DNA of 64,000 nt from Alloacidobacterium sp963823845 (GCA_963823845.1 CAWGND010000016.1:1-64000); one strand, 5' to 3'; shown: positions 16,769-25,849, numbered from the stretch's first letter. Program-made: numbers and translations. Notes: generated by a model not told the origin, from the sequence alone.

Positions 16769-18154
16769 TTACTGGCTTGTTTTTGGGTTCAGGAGTGTCT
16801 TGATGATCTTTTTGTTACTGGCATAGTTATCGTGTGGAGCAAGAGGGCCTGCGAACAGTCCAAACCAACGAAATGCATTTTTCGCATCCAGATTGACCAC
16901 ATTAATGCCTTGAATGTCTGGAACATGCCAGCTCAGAAGATCGTCTGGATCGCTCCACGCAACAATCTGGGGCTTGCTGCCGCCAGCCTTGGTCCGCACG
17001 TCTCCCCAATGAGCAAGGTCTATTGCAAGATTTGCCGGCACTCCACTGCTCGTTGCGCTGCCCAGCATAGCGAGTTCGAGCAGCGAGACCTGATTCGCAA
17101 AAAAGTATGCCTGCCCGGTGTGACGTAACACATAAGTGAAGGCTCCTGTAACCCGAGGCGTCACGGCCGGCGGACTCTGGGACGCTGTCGTTGCGGTCGT
17201 GCTATGCATCTGCGAATTTAATGCCGAAAATACCAAGAAGCTGCCTAAGCTGTGTGAGATGACGATGTATTCACTATCGGAGAGCGTTGCATTCTCAGAC
17301 ACTTGCTCGCTGAGGGCCTTTGATTCATCTCCGCTTGCCGCTACACTCTTGACCAGCAACTGCCGGATGCTTTCTATCAATAAGGTCTGCATCGGACCGA
17401 CGGCGAGTAGCGCATCCGACATTCCCCAGTCCATGAGCCCAATTTTTACTCCGCGATTTATAGAGGCAGCCTGCGAATGTTTTCGCTGAAGGCTTTCGGG
17501 CGTATCGGGATAAAGCCAATCGTAAGAGTCGAAGCGATCGGAAGTTGAGGCTTTCACGGTCTTCGAACAAAGCCGGAGATAGGCAGCGTCGGTACCCGCC
17601 AGTTGAGCTTCGTCTTTAAGAATCTGGCGGCACTTGAGCGAGATCGTCAACGGCCACCAGTTGAGTTCGTCTAATAGTATGCTCTTGCCACTCCTGCGTT
17701 TGATCTCGTAGTGATCGACGAACGGCGCTGAGGCATGCCATTCTTCAGGGGTCTTCCAAATATCTTTGCCCAGATATGTCATTGCTGGTACAGGGGCACT
17801 CAAATCAAAGTCTTCCACATCCGCGTACTCTCGTGGCCGACGTATTTCTCCCTCCGGATTTGTGCAATCTTTCAAGTAGTCACAGATCTTCTTGCGAAGC
17901 ACGGCGGAGCCTCCAGCATTCACCGCCCCAATCCCATGGAGGTAAAGAATGTGAAGAGGTGTCGAGCCCGCCCGACGAAGAGAGTCTCCAATCGATATAT
18001 CCTGCTGATGACTCGGTGAGGACTTGGTCGTATCAACATTCTGCGCAAACGCCCTCACGCCTGCGGCAGTCGTGAGGCTGATCGTGCCGCACAACGCAAA
18101 CAAGAACATGTCGCAAACAAAGTGTTGTAGAGTTCCCCCCCAGTGAGTTTCCAT
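16769..18154 (-). CDS. Secreted alpha/beta-hydrolase (lipase-like)
   Basis: From the ATG at 18154 (METHWGG) the product has 461 residues with a signal-like hydrophobic stretch (FVCDMFLFALCGTISLTTAA). The frame is open to 18223 but the later start fits the signal peptide. Motifs are ILYLHGIGAVNAGG (oxyanion/HG region) and a nucleophile elbow SHSLGS (about residue 285), as in lipases and esterases. A late His in HVPDIQGINVVN may complete the triad. The substrate is unknown. It is divergent from the downstream deacetylase, with a 16-bp stem hairpin in between. Confidence 0.75.
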   Translation of the reverse strand: METHWGGTLQHFVCDMFLFALCGTISLTTAAGVRAFAQNVDTTKSSPSHQQDISIGDSLRRAGSTPLHILYLHGIGAVNAGGSAVLRKKICDYLKDCTNPEGEIRRPREYADVEDFDLSAPVPAMTYLGKDIWKTPEEWHASAPFVDHYEIKRRSGKSILLDELNWWPLTISLKCRQILKDEAQLAGTDAAYLRLCSKTVKASTSDRFDSYDWLYPDTPESLQRKHSQAASINRGVKIGLMDWGMSDALLAVGPMQTLLIESIRQLLVKSVAASGDESKALSEQVSENATLSDSEYIVISHSLGSFLVFSALNSQMHSTTATTASQSPPAVTPRVTGAFTYVLRHTGQAYFFANQVSLLELAMLGSATSSGVPANLAIDLAHWGDVRTKAGGSKPQIVAWSDPDDLLSWHVPDIQGINVVNLDAKNAFRWFGLFAGPLAPHDNYASNKKIIKTLLNPKTSQ

Positions 18155-18305
18155 AGCCTTCCTAGGTGCGCAAATTTCGTGGCAGCCTTGTCGAGTCAGA
18201 TACTTGGTGGAGTGCCCAATCATTTGCCCCCCCTCTCTCTGAGAGGTCGGTGAGGACGAGTGCCATTGTATTCCTGCCGCCGCGCGAGAAGTCGATCTTC
18301 ACGGT

Positions 18306-18360
18306 ATTCCAGTAAGGCCATAGGTCCATGGCCTTACTGGAATGCGAGACAAGGGGCACC
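18306..18360 (+). repeat. GGGGCACCC-tailed hairpin, variant copy
   Basis: A perfect 16-bp stem (18306-18321 with 18328-18343, loop AGGTCC) is followed 10 bases later by AAGGGGCACC. It belongs to the dispersed hairpin family of this window, here between two divergent genes. Confidence 0.6.
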
Positions 18361-18452
18361 CCTCGTTTGAGATATATTCAACCGCACTAAGCTTGAGTGG
18401 GCCACCCGCCGGGCTAAACTGTGGCAACCGACATTTCTGGAGGGGGAGCAAG

Positions 18453-19547
18453 TTGTCTTACAGTGGACTTCAGCGCGCTGCGACTACACTTACGGAAGCA
18501 TGCTGGCGGATTCCCGGCTCCTTTAGCGTCGCGCGCCTCCTTGGGCGTTCCTACTCGCTACGGTGCGTAGTTTTCCATGACATTTCGGCAGCGGAGTCGC
18601 CATTCACTGCAGGGATGAGGATCAGCACTACTCCGGAGAAATTCGAAGCTGCGCTGAGATTTCTAACCGCACACTATACTCCGGTGCATCTGGAAGATGT
18701 TCTGACCAATTGCAACGGCCGTGGGCTACCCCCCCGCGCCCTACTCGTAACATTCGATGACGCCTATGCGTCGGTTGCCGAGTTGGGGGCGCCTCTTTGC
18801 CGACAATTTGGTGTGCCAGCAGTCTATTTTGTCAATGCAGCGCTTCTCGATAACCAACGTCTGTCGCCGGACAACCTTGTCTGCTATGTGGCCAACGTGC
18901 TGGGAATGGAGACGATCAATGCCGCTGTCCGCGCAGTTCCGGGCAAGGAAACACTCAAATTGCGCTCTCTTGCTGACGTTATTTACGTGCTTTTTCCGGC
19001 AATCTCACTGGCTGAAAGGGAAGTCTTTCTTGACGCGCTGCGGCAAGTTTCCGGCATCAACGAGCGCCGCATGGCGCAGGATGCGAACCTGTACATGACC
19101 GGCAAGCAGCTTTGCGATTTGAAGTCTTTCGATTTCGAGATTGGGAACCACACGTATACCCACACACGTTGCAGGTCGCTTACGCGGGACGAGTTCGCTT
19201 TAGAGGTGGACAGAAATAAGGCGGAGTTGGAAGCAGTGACAGGAACAAAGGTACGGTCATTCAGCGTGCCCTACGGTTCTTCACAGGATGTCACGCCTGA
19301 GTTGGCGGAGCATCTCGATCGCTCCGGACACCAAGCTGTCTTTTTGAACGAGGGTGCCGCTAATCTTCGAGGAACTGATCTGTTTTATGTTGACCGGATC
19401 TGTAGCTCTGTCAAAAGTGATGACACTATGTTTTCCGAGATTGAGATCCTGCCGCGCCTTCGCGCAATGCGAAATCGGCTTTTTCCCAATCCCGCGTTGG
19501 CTCGGGCGCCCCGAATTCATTCATCCGCGTACCGGCAAGAGCCATGA
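18453..19547 (+). CDS. Polysaccharide deacetylase (NodB-like, CE4)
   Basis: The start is the TTG at 18453, preceded by a very strong GGAGGGGG about 8 bases upstream; no ATG in a useful position competes. The 364-residue product has LRCVVFHDI, the metal/catalytic motif TFDDAY (about residue 100), a long insertion, and the second motif HTYTHTRC (about residue 235), where CE4 enzymes place H(S/T)xxH. SFSVPYG follows, as in the third motif. It likely removes N- or O-acetyl groups from a cell-surface polysaccharide or its precursor. No clear signal peptide is seen from this start. Confidence 0.85.
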   Translation: MSYSGLQRAATTLTEACWRIPGSFSVARLLGRSYSLRCVVFHDISAAESPFTAGMRISTTPEKFEAALRFLTAHYTPVHLEDVLTNCNGRGLPPRALLVTFDDAYASVAELGAPLCRQFGVPAVYFVNAALLDNQRLSPDNLVCYVANVLGMETINAAVRAVPGKETLKLRSLADVIYVLFPAISLAEREVFLDALRQVSGINERRMAQDANLYMTGKQLCDLKSFDFEIGNHTYTHTRCRSLTRDEFALEVDRNKAELEAVTGTKVRSFSVPYGSSQDVTPELAEHLDRSGHQAVFLNEGAANLRGTDLFYVDRICSSVKSDDTMFSEIEILPRLRAMRNRLFPNPALARAPRIHSSAYRQEP

Positions 19548-19578
19548 TCCAGTGACTACAATGACCCGCTTGAGATAT

Positions 19579-19618
19579 GGGCCAGCCGTCCCTTTTCGAT
19601 GATGGTGGGCTGGCCCGT
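19579..19618 (+). terminator. Hairpin downstream of the deacetylase
   Basis: GGGCCAGCC (from 19579) pairs with GGGCTGGCCC ending near 19618. There is no long T run, so the terminator role is only likely. Confidence 0.4.
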
Positions 19619-19626
19619 TGTAACGA

Positions 19627-19821
19627 TCAGCGCTTTACTGCCGCCAGGATCACTTTCTGATTTGCCAGGATCTCCTGCTGGTGACCCAGGATTTCTTTCT
19701 GATTTGCGAGGATATGATCGAGGCTCTTCTGGTTCTTCTGAATTGCAGTCTGATTCTCAAGGATTGTCTTCTGGTTATGAAGAATCGTCTTCTGATTGCT
19801 CAGGACTTCGCTGTCTGACAT
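19627..19821 (-). CDS. Small coiled-coil repeat protein
   Basis: This 64-residue protein is built almost entirely from repeats of the form NQKxIL, at spacings of seven (NQKTILHNQKTILENQ, later NQKEILGHQQEILANQKVIL). The heptad pattern predicts a single long amphipathic helix that should oligomerise. There is no signal or membrane segment. I do not recognise a function. It stands alone, facing the deacetylase end. Confidence 0.6.
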   Translation of the reverse strand: MSDSEVLSNQKTILHNQKTILENQTAIQKNQKSLDHILANQKEILGHQQEILANQKVILAAVKR

Positions 19822-20033
19822 GTCGTCTCCCTGCGGTTGGAATAGGATGAGGGCCTGATGAAGCGCGCGGCTCCGGCCATTGGCATCGTACCCTAACGGC
19901 TTGCCTTGTCGCCTCCATCTATTGGATGAGCTTCTTCCATATACCCTTATATGTCGAGTGCCAGGGCCACCCGGCCGCCAGAAAAACAGGATAGGGCTGG
20001 TGCTGGTTTATCATGGCGGCGAACGGAGGTTGC

Positions 20034-20531
20034 ATGTCGAGTGCACACGACCAGAGCCTGCTTGACGCCCTGCTGAACTCATGGGATCGGAACAACATCA
20101 TCCTGATCAACCTGCTCAACGCCCTGCCGGAAGGTGGGCTGGAGGCGCGGGCGATGGAGGGCAGCCCGTCCGTCGCGAAGATGTTCATGCACATGCATTA
20201 TGTGCGGCTGGTGTTTCTCTCCGAAGACGCCCCCGAGTTTGCGAGAAGGCTACCAGATGGCGAGTGGAGGAACGAGCGGGACCGCGGGCGCATTGCGGAA
20301 ATGCTCAACGAGAGCGCGAAGGCTGTGCGCGATGCGGTCAAGGGGCGGCTGGAGGCAGGCCGGGAGATGGATGTCCACTATGACCACCCGATCCTTTTTC
20401 TTCAGCACATGATCTGGCACGAGGGCTACCACCATGGCCAGATCAAACTGGCTGTCAAGGGAATGGGGTTTCCATTTGGCGATGAGGTAATTGGGCCGGC
20501 TACGTGGGATGTCTGGATGGACAAGAGGTGA
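20034..20531 (+). CDS. DinB-family protein
   Basis: The start is ATG 20034 with GGAGG six bases upstream, rather than the in-frame ATG at 20013. The 165-residue four-helix-bundle protein carries the DinB metal-site histidines: FMHMHYVR (about residue 50) and HMIWHEGYHHGQI (about residues 126-138). Known members bind a divalent metal and many are thiol S-transferases or of unknown role. It is a single gene without operon context. Confidence 0.85.
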   Translation: MSSAHDQSLLDALLNSWDRNNIILINLLNALPEGGLEARAMEGSPSVAKMFMHMHYVRLVFLSEDAPEFARRLPDGEWRNERDRGRIAEMLNESAKAVRDAVKGRLEAGREMDVHYDHPILFLQHMIWHEGYHHGQIKLAVKGMGFPFGDEVIGPATWDVWMDKR

Positions 20532-20590
20532 TTCGTAGAGTCATTTCCGGGTTGTCGTGTCTTTTTCGAGTCAGGTAAGATCGTCTTACT

Positions 20591-20848
20591 ATGCAGACCA
20601 AGGTTTCCACAAAGGGTCAGGTTGTTCTTCCGGGCCCGCTTCGCCGCAAGTTGGGTATCCGGACCGGGGATCAACTGGATGCCAGCATTGAAAATGGCCG
20701 GATTGTGCTGGCTCCCGGAAGGAAGCGGACGCGACGGGCAAGAATAACGAAAGATCCGCTGACTGGATTACCGGTTCTGGATGCAGGCGAGGACGCTCCA
20801 GCATTGACAAGCAAGGAAGTTGAGGAGATTCTGGCAAGCTTCCCATGA
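20591..20848 (+). CDS. vapB: AbrB/MazE-type antitoxin (VapB-like)
   Basis: This 85-residue protein opens with the swapped-hairpin motif MQTKVSTKGQVVLPGPLRRK followed by LGIRTGDQLD, diagnostic of AbrB-type DNA-binding antitoxins. The C-terminal part (LTSKEVEEILASFP) should wrap the toxin. It overlaps the toxin gene by 4 bases (ATGA at 20845-20848). Autoregulation of the pair is expected from family knowledge. Confidence 0.88.
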   Translation: MQTKVSTKGQVVLPGPLRRKLGIRTGDQLDASIENGRIVLAPGRKRTRRARITKDPLTGLPVLDAGEDAPALTSKEVEEILASFP

Positions 20849-21246
20849 GATATCTGCTCGACGTGAATGCGCTGGTCGCGCTGGGGCTCAGAAACCACGA
20901 ATTTCATCACCGCATGGCCGCATGGGTACATGCAGAGCAGTTTCCGCCGGTTGCGACGTGCTCGATTACTGAATTGGGCTTTATCAGGGTGCTTGCGCAG
21001 GCTTCAGCCTACGGGCTTTCGATTGCGGATGCCCGGATGGTGCTGCTCCGTTTAAAAAAGAGCCGGGTTGTGCAGTTTACCTTCATTCCTGATGACCAGG
21101 ATGTCTCCTACTTGCCTGCATGGGTCACAACTGCAAAGCAGACTACGGATGGCCATCTCACGCAACTCGCCCGCAGAAATGAAGCGGTCCTGGCAACGCT
21201 GGATGGCAGAATTCCTGATGCATATCTAATTCCGCCAGACAAATAG
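20845..21246 (+). CDS. vapC: PIN-domain toxin (VapC-like)
   Basis: This 133-residue PIN ribonuclease has the acidic residues in place: LLDVNALVAL (D6), SITELGF (E at about 44), TTDGHLTQLA (D at about 98) and LATLDGRI (D at about 116). It is the toxin of the pair with the preceding AbrB-type gene and would cleave RNA. A decayed stretch near 27570-27632 closely resembles its LKKSRVVQFTFIPD region, so related copies existed elsewhere. Confidence 0.88.
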   Translation: MRYLLDVNALVALGLRNHEFHHRMAAWVHAEQFPPVATCSITELGFIRVLAQASAYGLSIADARMVLLRLKKSRVVQFTFIPDDQDVSYLPAWVTTAKQTTDGHLTQLARRNEAVLATLDGRIPDAYLIPPDK

Positions 21247-21732
21247 CTTCACAGATTCATACTTCGGTGTGGGGTACTCGGCTGCAAGACATGACACTAA
21301 AGTTTGAGACCCAGGCCAGCGCGATGGCATATGTGGTCTTTTCAGCGTATGCTCAAAGATGTAGATTGAATTTTCTTCTTCTCGCCTCCAGCCCTTCCCT
21401 CCGCTCCAGACGAGCCGATTTTCAGGCACTCAACAATATGAGTGGGGGTCTATGGGTATCGCCAGAAAACAACATGTCAGCAAGTCGGGGAAGAGCATCC
21501 TTGCCTTTCGCCCACAGCCGGTGATTGGCAGCACGGGCGCGATGCCGCGCGAGGCGAACAGCGCGGAGGGTGAGGCCAGATCACGGCGCTTGGGTGGGCC
21601 GGCTGTGTGTATATCGATGCGGCTGCGTGGCCGTTTATCGATCGAGTGAGTCTGCAGCCAGATATCGGTCCGCTCGAGACGGGCCGCACTTTCAACGCAA
21701 GCAAACAGGCACCGTCAATGAATGGAGTTTTT
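21247..21732. other. Gene-free stretch
   Basis: About 490 bases in which I see no convincing gene. Several short frames exist but none has a start with a ribosome site or recognisable content. Confidence 0.5.
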
Positions 21733-21903
21733 ATGAGCTTGATCAAAAAGTCCGATGTGCGTCGCCATACTTCTACCGGGTCGCGTGAAGCCCGCGAAAT
21801 AAAGCGTCCGTATGGAGCCGATGCGACTCCGGTAAAGAGCGAACAAGGGTCGACGCCTGCTAAGGTTAAGGCTGAGAAGACGCCCGCAACGCCCAAGGAG
21901 TAA
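21733..21903 (+). CDS. Small basic/hydrophilic protein, unknown
   Basis: From ATG 21733 (a GGAG 9 bases upstream) a 56-residue product: MSLIKKSDVRRHTSTGSREA at the start and a Lys/Ala/Pro-rich tail ending KVKAEKTPATPKE. The tail resembles flexible nucleic-acid-binding ends. No family is recognised. The frame is open further upstream but that part is not convincing. Confidence 0.4.
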   Translation: MSLIKKSDVRRHTSTGSREAREIKRPYGADATPVKSEQGSTPAKVKAEKTPATPKE

Positions 21904-21983
21904 GGGACTGCGCTGGAATTAGTGGATCACACACTTTGTCTCGCAGATATAGCGCAGCCCCAGTCGCGGGCGGTTTTCAACTA

Positions 21984-22020
21984 CCCCACTCAAGCCAAAA
22001 GAAGGCTTGAATGGGGCACC
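21984..22020 (+). repeat. GGGGCACC-tailed hairpin
   Basis: CCCACTCAAGCC, loop AAAAGAA, GGCTTGAATGGGG then CACC. A nearly identical copy is at 25155-25191. It lies just past the end of the histidine phosphatase gene. Confidence 0.7.
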
Positions 22021-22037
22021 CCGCCCACCGGCCAAGC

Positions 22038-22811
22038 TCAATAGTATTGCCGATTGTAGACGTCGAGTTTCAGTCTGCCGCTACTGCCAAGCAGTGGATC
22101 GCCGATGTACCGGGTTACGCCGCAGTTCACGGGGTTTTCGTGCTCATCGAGGTGGAGGAACTCCTCGGGACTCAGCCGCTCGAAGTTGGCCCGAGTCGCC
22201 AAGATGGTCAAATGGTGTGTGATCGCCATGACCCGCTTGCCGGAAAACTCGCGCGTAAGCGTCGTGATCCAGGACAGATTCCGCTGGCGAACATCGGGAA
22301 TGTTCTCGCCATTGAGAAAACGATAGTCGTACTCACCTAGCAGCAGCTGCAGTTCGCCCTGTTCCGGATGCATCACCTGGTAAATTCGCCAATCGCTGTA
22401 AAGGAGGGAGAGTCCGTGATCTTTTTCGCGGATTCGCTCCTCCCGATAAACCGTCACCGTACGCAGAATGGGCCAATGTTCCTGCAGGATGCTCAGTGTT
22501 TGTTCGGTTCGACGGTAAGGAGATACAAAGATCACATCGGGACAGTCGACGCCTGATTCCTGCATTTTCCGGCCAGTGATGCGGGCTTGCTCTTCGCCGT
22601 TCGGGGTGATTGGAGTGTCACGATCACTGCATCCAAGTGCGTAGCGTGTGCGAAGGGTACAGGCAAGGGAGTGGATCTCAGGATCAGAACGATTGTTTTG
22701 AAACATCTCCCGGAATCGCACATACTCTGGGTCGGCTTCCTTCGCTCTCTTCAGGTGGTTGTATGCCGACTCCGCGTGGCGAACCAGCAGTAACTCTATA
22801 GGCCATTTCAT
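22038..22811 (-). CDS. Histidine phosphatase family protein
   Basis: This 257-residue protein of the phosphoglycerate-mutase-like superfamily has the catalytic RHG-type motif LLVRHAES (about residues 8-15, RHA variant), FVSPYRRTEQT (about residues 95-105) and the second catalytic His in ITHHLTILA (about residue 197). The substrate is not predictable. It is a lone gene. The start ATG at 22811 is followed by KWPIELLLVRHAES, a normal beginning for the fold. Confidence 0.85.
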   Translation of the reverse strand: MKWPIELLLVRHAESAYNHLKRAKEADPEYVRFREMFQNNRSDPEIHSLACTLRTRYALGCSDRDTPITPNGEEQARITGRKMQESGVDCPDVIFVSPYRRTEQTLSILQEHWPILRTVTVYREERIREKDHGLSLLYSDWRIYQVMHPEQGELQLLLGEYDYRFLNGENIPDVRQRNLSWITTLTREFSGKRVMAITHHLTILATRANFERLSPEEFLHLDEHENPVNCGVTRYIGDPLLGSSGRLKLDVYNRQYY

Positions 22812-22909
22812 AGGTTTTCTTTGCTCTGAGGATATATTGCTGGTGGTGGCCCAGGTCTAGAGCTTGTGCGCCTCATATCTCAAAAAGCGATTCCGTGGGG
22901 TTTCCCCAA

Positions 22910-23293
22910 TCAATCGGGATAGGGCAAGTCGTCCGGGTGGATGCCGATGTGGTCCGGTTCGGGGTCATCGATAAAGCGTACCGCCTGAATGTCGCTGTGA
23001 CCCTCGAGAAGTGCTTTCGAAATGCGGTGCATGCCGTCCATGACGCGACCATCTTTTGAAAGAATGACCGGATGCCTGAGATCGCAATCCAGCATGAGTC
23101 GGGCATGTTCAACAATTTCACGGCAAGTCAGTGGATGAATCCTCTCGTTTGCCCAATAAGGTTCGTCGAGCTCTTGAATGGCGGATAGCGGAACCCGCTC
23201 GCGAACCAGGTTGGCCGATAGCCCAATCAGACGGTGAACATTCCATGCACAGAGACCGCGGGCAGATCGCCGGAAATGATATTGCGTACGCAT
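22910..23293 (-). CDS. ParB/sulfiredoxin-like domain protein
   Basis: The start is taken at ATG 23293 (GAGG five bases upstream); the open frame begins earlier but that part overlaps two hairpin repeats. The 127-residue product contains HPVILSKDGRVMDGMHRISKA (shown here from about residue 72), the phosphate-binding pattern of ParB-like nucleases (x-D-G-x-H-R). There is no HTH, so it is not a chromosome-partition ParB. It is perhaps a small kinase-like or nuclease-like enzyme. Confidence 0.6.
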   Translation of the reverse strand: MRTQYHFRRSARGLCAWNVHRLIGLSANLVRERVPLSAIQELDEPYWANERIHPLTCREIVEHARLMLDCDLRHPVILSKDGRVMDGMHRISKALLEGHSDIQAVRFIDDPEPDHIGIHPDDLPYPD

Positions 23294-23372
23294 GAGCGCC
23301 TCAATGTGAACTTCCCCTTTCCAGCTTAGTGTGGTTTGACTGTCGCTGCGTCCTTTCGGACTGCGGTCCACC

Positions 23373-23475
23373 ACCCAACACGCAAAGACCGCGTGTTGGG
23401 GACCCCGGATGGCCCCTGGCATGCACCCGGGCTGAAGATCATCCCATGACGCGAACAACGCGCGTTATGGGAACC
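23373..23475 (+). repeat. Two tail-type hairpins in series
   Basis: The first is CCCAACACGC, loop AAAGACC, GCGTGTTGGG followed by GACCCC (23373-23405). The second is CCCATGACGCG, short loop, CGCGCGTTATGGG followed by AACC (about 23443-23475). Both have the CCCA...TGGG outer pairs of the family but with altered tails. Confidence 0.55.
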
Positions 23476-23594
23476 TCGATAACATTGTACTTTCCAGTGA
23501 GCTACAACCCTGTAATCTTTAAAGCGCATCAAAACAACGCGGCAGACGCACGCACAATTCCTTCCAGACAGGTCGATGCCCGGAGCGATTCCAT

Positions 23595-25130
23595 TTGGAC
23601 CACAGTACTGACAATCTCACATCAAACATGCCGAATGAGGCCGCAACTACCGCAGACAATTCCAGGTATCTACTTTCTGCCATCGTTGATTCTTCGGATG
23701 ACGTCATCATCAGCAAGGACCTGAATGGGATTATCACTAGTTGGAATGAGGCAGCCCGGCGGATCTTCGGCTATACGGCGGAAGAAATTGTAGGACAGCC
23801 CATTTTGCGGCTGATCCCGGAGGAACTACATTCTGAAGAATTCGAGATCCTTAGAAAACTGAGAGCAGGAGAACGGCTCGACCACTATGAGACGGTACGG
23901 GTTAGGAAAAGCGGCGAGAGGTTTCCGATCTCTGTCACCATCTCTCCGGTTAGAGACAGCACAGGCCGGGTTGTGGGGGCTTCCAAGATCGCGCGGGATA
24001 TCAGCGATCGCAGGCGACTGGACAACAGCCGCTTTCGCCTTGCTGCCATTGTTGATTCGGCCGATGATGCCATCATCAGCAAAGACCTGAATGGAATTAT
24101 TGAGAGCTGGAATCAAGGCGCCAGCCGGATGTTCGGCTATACGCCCGAGGAGATCATTGGCCAGTCGATTCTGCTGTTGATTCCCGAGGAACGGCACTAT
24201 GAAGAAGACGAAATTCTAAGGAAGCTCAGGGCAGGCGAACGGATTGAACATTACGAAACCACTCGAGCGAGAAAAAACGGAGACTTAGTTGAGGTTTCAG
24301 TGACGATTTCGCCCATTCGGAACAACGAAGGAAAGGTGATCGGAGCATCCAAAATTGCTCGCGATATTTCGGATCGCAAGCGTATGGAAAAGATGCTGAT
24401 TCAATCAGAGAAATTGGCTGCTACCGGACGCATGGCAGCTGCGATTGCTCATGAAATTAATAATCCTCTCGAATCTCTAATGAATTTGATCTTCCTAGCG
24501 TGCCAGAGCTGCGAGGCCAGCCCAAAGGCACTCAATTATTTGCTCACAGCGGAAGCCGAGCTCGACCGCGTCTCCCACATCGCCCGCCAGACTCTTGGCT
24601 ATTACCGCGACACAAGCTCTCCGTCTGAGGTCTATCTCCATGACCTTATCGAAAACGTTCTGACGGTATATCACGCGAAACTTGTTACCAACGGGATTTC
24701 GGTGGAATCAAGCTTTAACGATCTACAGAAAATTTCGGTCAGCCAGGGGGAGATGCTTCAGGTCTTTTCGAACGTCATCGCCAACGCCATCGATGCCATG
24801 CGGCAAGGAGGAAACCTGACCATTGCTCTTCGCAAAACCACGGGGTTGGATGGAGATGGCATCCAAACGGTTATTCGTGACGAGGGCATCGGGATCAGCC
24901 ATGAAAACCTCGAAAGCATCTTTGAGCCTTTCTTTACGACAAAAGGCAATCTTGGTACTGGTATCGGTCTGTGGGTAACAAAACAGCTGGTAGAACGCCG
25001 TGGCGGACAGATTGCGGTCACCAGCAACACGGCACCTGGAAAGAGCGGAACCAGCGTCACCATTCAGATTCCGTTTGTGAGTCCGGAAAAGCCAAGCCTG
25101 ATGAGGACGAATGAAATGATATTCAAGTAA
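23595..25130 (+). CDS. Tandem-PAS sensor histidine kinase
   Basis: The product has 511 residues and no membrane segment, so it is a cytoplasmic sensor. Two PAS/PAC modules (about residues 23-145 and 146-270) are clear duplicates: both contain SKDLNGII, WN, FGYT, EEI(V/I)GQ, RAGER and GASKIARDISDR. The phosphoacceptor His is in AIAHEINNPLE (about residue 287), and the ATPase domain has N box NAIDAM, DEGIGI and GTGIGLW. There is no receiver domain. The only receiver nearby (25278-25646) lacks its phospho-Asp and is on the opposite strand. Confidence 0.9.
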   Translation: MDHSTDNLTSNMPNEAATTADNSRYLLSAIVDSSDDVIISKDLNGIITSWNEAARRIFGYTAEEIVGQPILRLIPEELHSEEFEILRKLRAGERLDHYETVRVRKSGERFPISVTISPVRDSTGRVVGASKIARDISDRRRLDNSRFRLAAIVDSADDAIISKDLNGIIESWNQGASRMFGYTPEEIIGQSILLLIPEERHYEEDEILRKLRAGERIEHYETTRARKNGDLVEVSVTISPIRNNEGKVIGASKIARDISDRKRMEKMLIQSEKLAATGRMAAAIAHEINNPLESLMNLIFLACQSCEASPKALNYLLTAEAELDRVSHIARQTLGYYRDTSSPSEVYLHDLIENVLTVYHAKLVTNGISVESSFNDLQKISVSQGEMLQVFSNVIANAIDAMRQGGNLTIALRKTTGLDGDGIQTVIRDEGIGISHENLESIFEPFFTTKGNLGTGIGLWVTKQLVERRGGQIAVTSNTAPGKSGTSVTIQIPFVSPEKPSLMRTNEMIFK

Positions 25131-25154
25131 TAGGAGACGGCATGTTGGGACTCG

Positions 25155-25191
25155 CCCCACTCAAGCCAAAAGAAGGCTTGAATGGGCCACC
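25155..25191 (+). repeat. GGGCCACC-tailed hairpin
   Basis: Near-identical stem and loop to the copy at 21984-22020 (CCCACTCAAGCC/GGCTTGAATGGG); the tail reads GGGCCACC. Located after the histidine kinase. Confidence 0.7.
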
Positions 25192-25277
25192 CCCCGGCGT
25201 CGACGACGTCAAGCTTACGAACAGCCCGGGAGAATATAAATCTCAAGTAAATTCGGATTACGAGCGTTGCGACTCCC

Positions 25278-25646
25278 TTAATAGTTCGTGCCCGAAGCCC
25301 CAAAAACCTGTTCCAACAGCTCAAGAATCATCTGGGGCTCGTGGCTCGGGATCACATAATCCGCACCTAGTGGCGCTCCGTCCGTCAGAGGAGACAACAA
25401 AATCACCGGCATCTTCGGATTGATATCTTTGATCTGTCGGATGACCTCGTCAGCGGGCATATCATCCACATAGCGGTGCACCGCCACGAGGTCGACATTC
25501 GGAAAGCGGCGCAGGAGCGGCAGGCCATATTTGCCGCTGTATGCCGTCAGCACATTATGCTTTGCCGTCTCCAGCACCAGCTTGCGCGCTGAAAGCCCCT
25601 CGGGCTGCTCCACCTCAATCATCAGCACAATCAGCTTCACTCTCAC
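25278..25646 (-). CDS. Degenerate receiver-domain protein
   Basis: This 122-residue protein has a CheY-like pattern: KHNVLTAYSGKYGLPLLRRF, NVDLVAVHRYVDDMP, MPVILLSPLTDGAPLGADYV. The position expected for the phospho-Asp after the third strand reads VAVHR instead of a D, and the acidic pair at the end of strand 1 is missing (LIVLMIEVEQ). It should therefore not be phosphorylated in the usual way, and may be a pseudo-receiver that works by protein contact. It is convergent with the histidine kinase. Confidence 0.7.
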   Translation of the reverse strand: MRVKLIVLMIEVEQPEGLSARKLVLETAKHNVLTAYSGKYGLPLLRRFPNVDLVAVHRYVDDMPADEVIRQIKDINPKMPVILLSPLTDGAPLGADYVIPSHEPQMILELLEQVFGASGTNY

Positions 25647-25693
25647 CTTCCATAACGCTGCTGAGACTATTCAACAACCACCGAATCCGCCGA

Positions 25694-25849
25694 ATGCCAA
25701 TGCAGAACAAATTGCCTGGCGAAAACCTCGACAATTCGGGAGTGATATTTGTGACGCTCAAAGTTCTTCTATGGTTATCTGTTGTGGCCCAGGCGCTCCA
25801 TATCATCTACTTCCAGGTGGCTAAGTGTTCTGAGGATCAACACTTTTGA
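25694..25849 (+). CDS. Possible small membrane protein
   Basis: This 51-residue frame starts MPMQNKLPGENLDNSG, has one hydrophobic segment (VIFVTLKVLLWLSVVAQALH) and ends KCSEDQHF. Single-helix membrane topology is plausible. Its end overlaps the end of the metallophosphoesterase gene on the other strand and no strong ribosome site is seen. Confidence 0.3.
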   Translation: MPMQNKLPGENLDNSGVIFVTLKVLLWLSVVAQALHIIYFQVAKCSEDQHF

